From: Oenanthe sinensis
Taxonomy: Eukaryota; Streptophyta; Magnoliopsida; Apiales; Apiaceae
Reading direction: 5' to 3'
Assembly: GCA_028671895.1 (NCBI GenBank)
Contig: CM053802.1
Coordinates: 40,958,201 to 41,022,200 of the forward strand
Length of the DNA stretch: 64,000 nucleotides
This document shows, piece after piece, positions 59,520 to 64,000 of this stretch (its first letter is position 1; each line of letters begins with the position of its first letter). The translations under genes and the position numbers were made by a program. The notes under the pieces were generated by a model that was given only the letters and a program-made list of their open reading frames with translations, was not told the DNA's origin and did no database searches.

Positions 59520-60248
59520 ATTTTCTTATCAGTGTTGCAGTAGCTTATCCTAGTGTTGCGTATGTACGCAATGGTGTACTTCTCATAAATAGTGTTACAT
59601 AATATAAAATTGGTGTTACAAAAACTCCTTAAAAGGATGTTGTATTATACAAAGTAGTGTTACTTCAACTACAAAAAGTATTGCTAAACCTAAGGAAATA
59701 TTTGTTGCATTAGATATACCTAGTGTTGCAATAGACTATGTGGGGCCCACATACATGTCCCATTGATGATAGGGAGCATATGAGCCACGCTACTAACGTG
59801 GCATGTGTGCCCCACTGGTGATTGGCATGTGGGCCCCACAGGTGACGTGTCTTGTGGGTCCCACTACTGATGTGGCATGTGGGTACGCTACAGACGTGGT
59901 AGTGGGGCCACCGACTGACGTGGTTGTGGGTCCATTACTGATGTGGCATGAGGGTCCTATTGCTGACGTGTCATATGGGTCCCACTACTGACGTGTAACT
60001 TCTTCAATCTAGTTCAACCTATTGTAAGACCAGTTTTGGGTTACATTTGTGTATGATAGTGTTACAATATGTATTTATTGTAACATTTTTAGAGGTGTTG
60101 CAATAGAGCTAAAAAGCGTTACAATATATACTTATTGTAATGTCTATATACGCAACACCCCCCTGATGTTACGATAGACCTATAGTAACGGTTTTTGGGC
60201 CTATTGTAACATAAAATGGTGTTGCGTATGTCTATCTATGGTGTAGTG
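59520..60248 (-). mobile_element. CACTA transposon right end with subterminal repeats
   Basis: The right edge is GGTGTAGTG at 60240-60248; on the complementary strand this is CACTACACCATAGATAGAC, a CACTA-type terminus. Inward, TGTTGC and TGTTAC motifs recur every 20-50 bp in both orientations (for example 59531, 59556, 59597, 60058, 60106, 60217), as in CACTA subterminal regions that bind transposase. No opposite CACTA end and no transposase is visible, so this is a fragment or a very reduced element. Confidence 0.65.
59745..60000 (+). repeat. GC-rich minisatellite with ACGT cores inside the CACTA end
   Basis: About nine to ten imperfect units of roughly 24-26 bp with the pattern TGACGTGGCATGTGGGTCCC. 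TGACGTGG or TGATGTGGC starts most units. It stands out by base composition from its AT-rich surroundings. Confidence 0.75.
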
Positions 60249-61633
60249 GATCGAAGTTGGTAGGCTTCGTCGAATCGAAAGGCCGCCTGGATCTTTTTGC
60301 TTTGAGAGAGAGGGAGTAGCTCTAGAATTTTTTATGAAAATAAAAGATGAAAATATGTGTGGAGTCGATGGGTGTATGTATATATAGGCAGACAAATGTT
60401 TATAGGTACATGACAGTTCATGCACCGAGTTACATGGCTTTCAAAGGGAAATTGAAGAGTTTCATTTGAATTTTAAATTTTAAATTCAACCTCATTCCAC
60501 ATCCTTATTTCCCCATTATTTGGAGGTGTTATTAATTTAAAATCTATTTCAAGATTAAGCTGCTGAAGACCGGGCCTATTAAGGTATGAGGTTCCAATAT
60601 CTGAACCTATGAGGTTAATAGGCGAAGTTCTTTGAATGGCCCGTCTCAGATACGCGACATGGTTGTGGAGGTTATAAACTGATTCCTTTATTTCCTACGA
60701 CGAGTTTGTTCGTGTAGACTTAGGGATGAAGTATTAAAACTTTAATTTCAGAATTCACCATGAGAGGTTTGAAGGAGCTGCATTTGGAGGTTAGTGATAA
60801 GGTTACACTCGCATTTCATGACTTCGAGGAACCGGGGGTAGTTATTGTGCCTCAAATTTAGAATGAGTACAATTTGGGCCCATAAACACTAAGTTAGAAC
60901 CTTAGCATAAGGGGGTTCAGTGACAACCAGAGGTTCTGTCTTGGAAACTCTGTGAATGCCTAAAGCATGAGGTCTGAGCATTGATGAGGTTCACCAGTGC
61001 TAAAGTACAGAATATTGAGGTTTATTTGTGTCTAAGGTCCGAGTTTCGAAGTTTAGACATCGAACATCAGACAACTTAACGGATAATGATCACTTTTTAA
61101 ACTTTAGGAGCAAGCAATTGAGGATAAACATGGACTCTCTCAGGATAATTATGACTTAATATCAGTCATATATCATATATACATCACATATATGATTATA
61201 CACACATTTTACATACATTCTTCCACCAGAATAGAGGTTCAGTGGCAGTAGGATTCTGTGAAAAGCTCCCGACACACTCCTAATCAGTTTCAACAGCTAC
61301 AAATACGCATTTGGATGACTACACACAACTCAAAATGTGGCTGATCTCTACAAATCATAAGTCCACAGTCCATAGAACTGTATACAGACTTGATTCTCTA
61401 TAAATATGGGATATGTAGGCCATTTATCGGGGATGATCATTTGAGTAATGACGAGGGCACCCTAATACTTGTGAGACACACATTTCTGGTAATCTAGGGA
61501 GTCTTACACAGAGCTAAACCTCTATTATAGTCCAAACACAATCCAAATCACATTCTCACTCACTGTGGAAGCTTGGATTTGAACCTGTTTTCGTGGTTGA
61601 GATCAACGCTATCATTGACATATTTTCTGGGGG
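60249..61633. other. Unassigned DNA right of the CACTA end
   Basis: No supportable gene. On the minus strand, 60420-60250 resembles a promoter and 5' leader: TATATATA near 60380, then CTCTCTCTCAAAGC and a GGCGGCC patch, ending at the CACTA terminus. The rest (60450-61630) has moderate GC and no long frame in any phase. It may be decayed gene or element DNA. Confidence 0.35.
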
Positions 61634-62277
61634 TGTTGGTCAAATTTTTTCACAACAGTAACTTTCCTCAAAGACAATTTGCCGACATTTTTCAGAAGTA
61701 GTTTACCAACACTTTTAAAAGTGTTGGTAAATTAATTCAAGGACATTCTTCGAACAGTTTCAAGATATATATGATACAAACTTTTAGAAAATTGTGATTT
61801 AATTCCAAGTGAAGTACAAGGATATATATATATACCGACAGTTTTAAGGTATGAAATTATTTTGAAGGCAAACATACATGGGAATTCATCCGACAATTTC
61901 AGTTCAAAAAGTATTTGATAGTTCCCAAAAAGCATAGCTAATTGTGTATTCATTTTGAAGTTGTTCGAATACAAACAGAGATACAACTGAGAGAGAGAGA
62001 GAGATACAGTTGAAGCAATTAATAGTCTCATTCAAATATTGTATTTATTATTCTGTTTGTGAGAATCATTGTAGCTAATACATTCTTGTATTAGAGTGTT
62101 GCAACCTCAGGATTTATATAATACAAACGTATACTCCCCTAATGTGTTCTTGTTGATTCAGTTGCTTTTAAGTCCATATTTATTATCAACCAAGAACATA
62201 ACTCATAAACAAGAAACAAAATAAAAACTAACCGTATCGTATTCAACCCCCCTTCTACGATAGTTTGAGACCTAACA
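61634..62277 (+). mobile_element. Sirevirus-type LTR fragment or solo LTR
   Basis: The right edge GTATTCAACCCCCCTTCTAC ... GACCTAACA is the U5 end seen in SIRE-A and X. A TGTTGGTC at 61634 is a possible left edge, which would give 644 bp, short for the family. No TSD fits that edge. Inside are a 30 bp perfect palindrome (61702-61731) and a (GA)n run near 61990. The following DNA has no primer site, so it is not the 5' LTR of an adjoining element. Confidence 0.5.
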
Positions 62278-62617
62278 CATATCCCTAAAACTCATAAGGA
62301 TTCTAGTTGATTTGCTAGAATACCGAGCCTTTTGTATGTGAATTTATGTTTCAGTTGGCAGAATAAAACTAGCATTCCCAAAACCTTTTATTATATTTGT
62401 GGTACCCAAAATTATCTAAACTTGTGAGTTATTATTAGTCTACTGCGAGAAATATTTCAGATTTTATAGAATTGTGTCAGTGGTCGCACAGTCAATAATA
62501 CATATATCTCCCATACTACATTGTATATACGAAAGTAAATAGCATTTTTATTAAAACAAAATACAGACATAAAACAATAACATAAAAAATATTACATATA
62601 AAATAAATACATGAAAA
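62278..62617. other. No feature seen
   Basis: AT-rich DNA downstream (minus strand) of the gag frame. I looked for protease continuing from gag and found none. Confidence 0.5.
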
Positions 62618-63400
62618 CTAATTATCTAGGTCGTAATAAAGTTTAGCATTCATGTCTGTTATATTTAAGGATTTATCATTTCCTATTGCATCACCAACTA
62701 AATTATGGTCATAATTGGCAAAGTTGGTCACTGCCATTTTTTCTTTAGGTCTTTTAGATGATTGATACAAGTCAACAAGATATTTTGGTGTTCGACAAGT
62801 GCGAGCCCAATGCAATTCAATCCCACATCTATGACAAACATCTTTGAAATCTCCTTCTTGTGGAGCCTTTCTTTTATTAGGCTCTTTTGGTTGCCATTTC
62901 TGGTTGACAGAGTTGTTATAACCATCACGCTGCCACTTTAGGTGGCTAGAATTATATTGATTTCGAAACTGACCATGGAAATGTCCTTGTCCACGGTTTA
63001 GTCCATAACCTCGTCCTCCTCTATGCCTTTTTTTATGTTCATGGAATGACATATTATGTAACTGAACAGAGCTTATATGATGTGTTTGATAATTTTTTAG
63101 CAGCAACTCATTATTCTTTTCAGTCACAAGGAGAGTTACCAATTCGCTATATTTTTGAAAATTTTGTTCTCTGTATTGTTGTATTAGGATCATAGTGTTG
63201 GGGTGAAAAGTCGAGAGAGTCTTTTCAATTATTTTAGCATAAATAATTTTATTACCATAATAAATTAATTTTGAACTTGTTTTGAACAATATGGAATTAT
63301 ATTTTGCACCAGTTTTAAAATCTTGTAACTTTAGTTTAATCCGGTCATACCAGGTCGATGTGATATAGACAAGTTTTTTATGGCCAAATCTTTGAAATTT
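62618..63400 (-). CDS. Copia gag-only ORF, 5'-truncated
   Basis: The minus-strand frame is open from about 63400 to a stop at 62618-62620, about 260 codons, without any interruption. It starts inside a gag domain (FGHKKLVYITSTWYDRIKLK, LQDFKTGAKYNS), continues with the UBN2-type helix STFHPNTMILIQQYREQNF and YSELVTLLV, then a basic RGGRGYG/RGQGHFHGQF RNA-binding stretch, and a zinc knuckle CHRCGIELHWARTC (C-x2-C-x4-H-x4-C). RTPKYLVDLYQSS and a short C-terminus follow. No ATG begins the frame; the first possible starts are internal or TTG. No protease or other pol domain follows. It fits gag-only non-autonomous elements (TR-GAG type) or a decayed Copia. Confidence 0.7.
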   Translation of the reverse strand, partial: KFQRFGHKKLVYITSTWYDRIKLKLQDFKTGAKYNSILFKTSSKLIYYGNKIIYAKIIEKTLSTFHPNTMILIQQYREQNFQKYSELVTLLVTEKNNELLLKNYQTHHISSVQLHNMSFHEHKKRHRGGRGYGLNRGQGHFHGQFRNQYNSSHLKWQRDGYNNSVNQKWQPKEPNKRKAPQEGDFKDVCHRCGIELHWARTCRTPKYLVDLYQSSKRPKEKMAVTNFANYDHNLVGDAIGNDKSLNITDMNAKLYYDLDN

Positions 63401-63419
63401 TATATTTTAGATTCTGATA

Positions 63420-63511
63420 AATATTTTAGAGTTTAAAAAGATTTTAGATTCTGATAAATATTACTAGAAATATTTATCAGAGTCTAAAATCTTTTTAAAC
63501 TCTAAAATATT
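63420..63511. repeat. Near-perfect 43 bp inverted repeat (hairpin)
   Basis: Arms at 63420-63462 and 63469-63511 are reverse complements with one mismatch, separated by the 6-base loop ACTAGA. It lies just upstream of the 5'-truncated gag frame. A partial third copy of the arm (TTTTAGATTCTGATAAATATT) overlaps at 63405-63427. Confidence 0.9.
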
Positions 63512-64000
63512 AGGTTTTACTTACTTTTATAAAAAAAACATATTCGTTAGCTAAATGAACTAAGAGATCCAACCCAATTATACAAAATTTTAATGTACTT
63601 AATATGAATCGCGCGAGTTATTTAAAATATAATGGCCAACTCGATTCGATAAATTTAACAAATATGTATATGGTGGCATCAGCCAAAACCTCAATATAAC
63701 TCAAGCTGTCAACCATCCTATGGTCTATGATGACAACCAACTCTAATTAACAATTAAATATTTAATTTTTCTATTCGATAATAGTAATTCTAATTAAATA
63801 TTTAATTTTTCAAATAATGTGCAGGTGCTGACATGATAGGATAATAAATTTTAATTAGTATGACTAATGTGAATGCAAAGATGGTTCATCTCATTTATTA
63901 CTTTTACAATCAAGTAAAATTTTCAATTCTAACATATTTAAAAAAATATTTTCGTCTGAGTGTTAAAAAGAGCATTAGGTGTTTGGAGAGTCGACTCCCA
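63512..64000. other. No gene seen at the right edge
   Basis: AT-rich DNA. TAATTAAATATTTAATTTTTC-like text occurs twice (about 63745 and 63792). No coding or RNA signal. Confidence 0.5.

Noticed and set aside
60201..60425. 74-codon minus-strand frame starting MHELSCTYKH
   Set aside because: Crosses the CACTA terminus at 60248; the DNA looks more like promoter and 5' leader than coding sequence.
61619..62282. CATAT at 61619 and 62278 as a TSD for the LTR fragment
   Set aside because: The left copy is not next to a TG start (ten bases intervene), and a 5-mer match of this composition is likely by chance.
1..64000. tRNA or rRNA genes
   Set aside because: I looked for cloverleaf-like and rRNA-like text and saw none; the tRNA-like matches are primer-binding sites of the elements.

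Overview
The window is plant nuclear DNA, most likely from a dicot: it is AT-rich, has no dense gene content and is built almost entirely of Ty1/Copia LTR retrotransposons nested in one another. Two groups occur. One is Sirevirus/SIRE-like: gag with CCHC zinc knuckles, PR-INT-RT-RNase H, then an extra env-like reading frame, several AGGGGGAGA purine tracts before the 3' LTR, and an LTR end of the form GTATTCAACCCCCCTTCTAC...CCAACA. The other is Tnt1-94-like, with about 1.5 kb LTRs, a tRNA-iMet-type primer site and a leader of about 2 kb. Names used here: V, W, X, S-minus and SIRE-A (Sirevirus-like); T1 and T2 (Tnt1-like).

Layout. 1-779: RNase H tail and spacer of V. About 980-11291: W, a badly decayed plus-strand Sirevirus ending in a truncated LTR. 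11292-47048: X, a Sirevirus reduced to its RNase H tail, env-like 3' region, purine tracts and one LTR, split by three insertions. (1) S-minus (11702-23966), a minus-strand Sirevirus truncated in gag, itself interrupted by a solo LTR (19948-21464, TSD ATATT). (2) T1 (24782-33529, TSD ATAAT), with LTRs that look almost identical but a ruined coding region. (3) SIRE-A (34446-45806, TSD AGAAC), a complete 11.4 kb Sirevirus lying inside the X LTR. 47049-48330: a tandem array of roughly 170 bp monomers directly after the X LTR. 48331-49165: AT-rich unique DNA with a possible MITE.

49171-58133: T2 (TSD GATTG), whose gag-pol is one frame of 1,320 codons broken only by six nonsense codons. It seems to sit in an intron of an unidentified host gene, three short exons of which can be proposed at 58427-59115. 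Next comes the right end of a CACTA transposon (about 59520-60248) containing a GC-rich ACGT-core minisatellite, then unassigned DNA, a Sirevirus-type LTR end (to 62277), a minus-strand gag-only frame (62618-63400) and a near-perfect 43 bp inverted repeat (63420-63511).

The most unusual signal is in the two Sireviruses. In S-minus a palindromic decamer, ATCAATTGAT, recurs in the LTR, in the spacer before the env-like ORF and, always in a frame giving Ser-Ile-Asp, inside gag, integrase, the IN-RT linker and the env-like ORF. In SIRE-A a different short repeat (AGTCATACCGA) fills the LTR and recurs in the spacer before its env-like ORF. This suggests that LTR-type repeat arrays may serve as internal control regions for the env-like gene. 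All boundaries, TSDs and substitution counts were read by eye.
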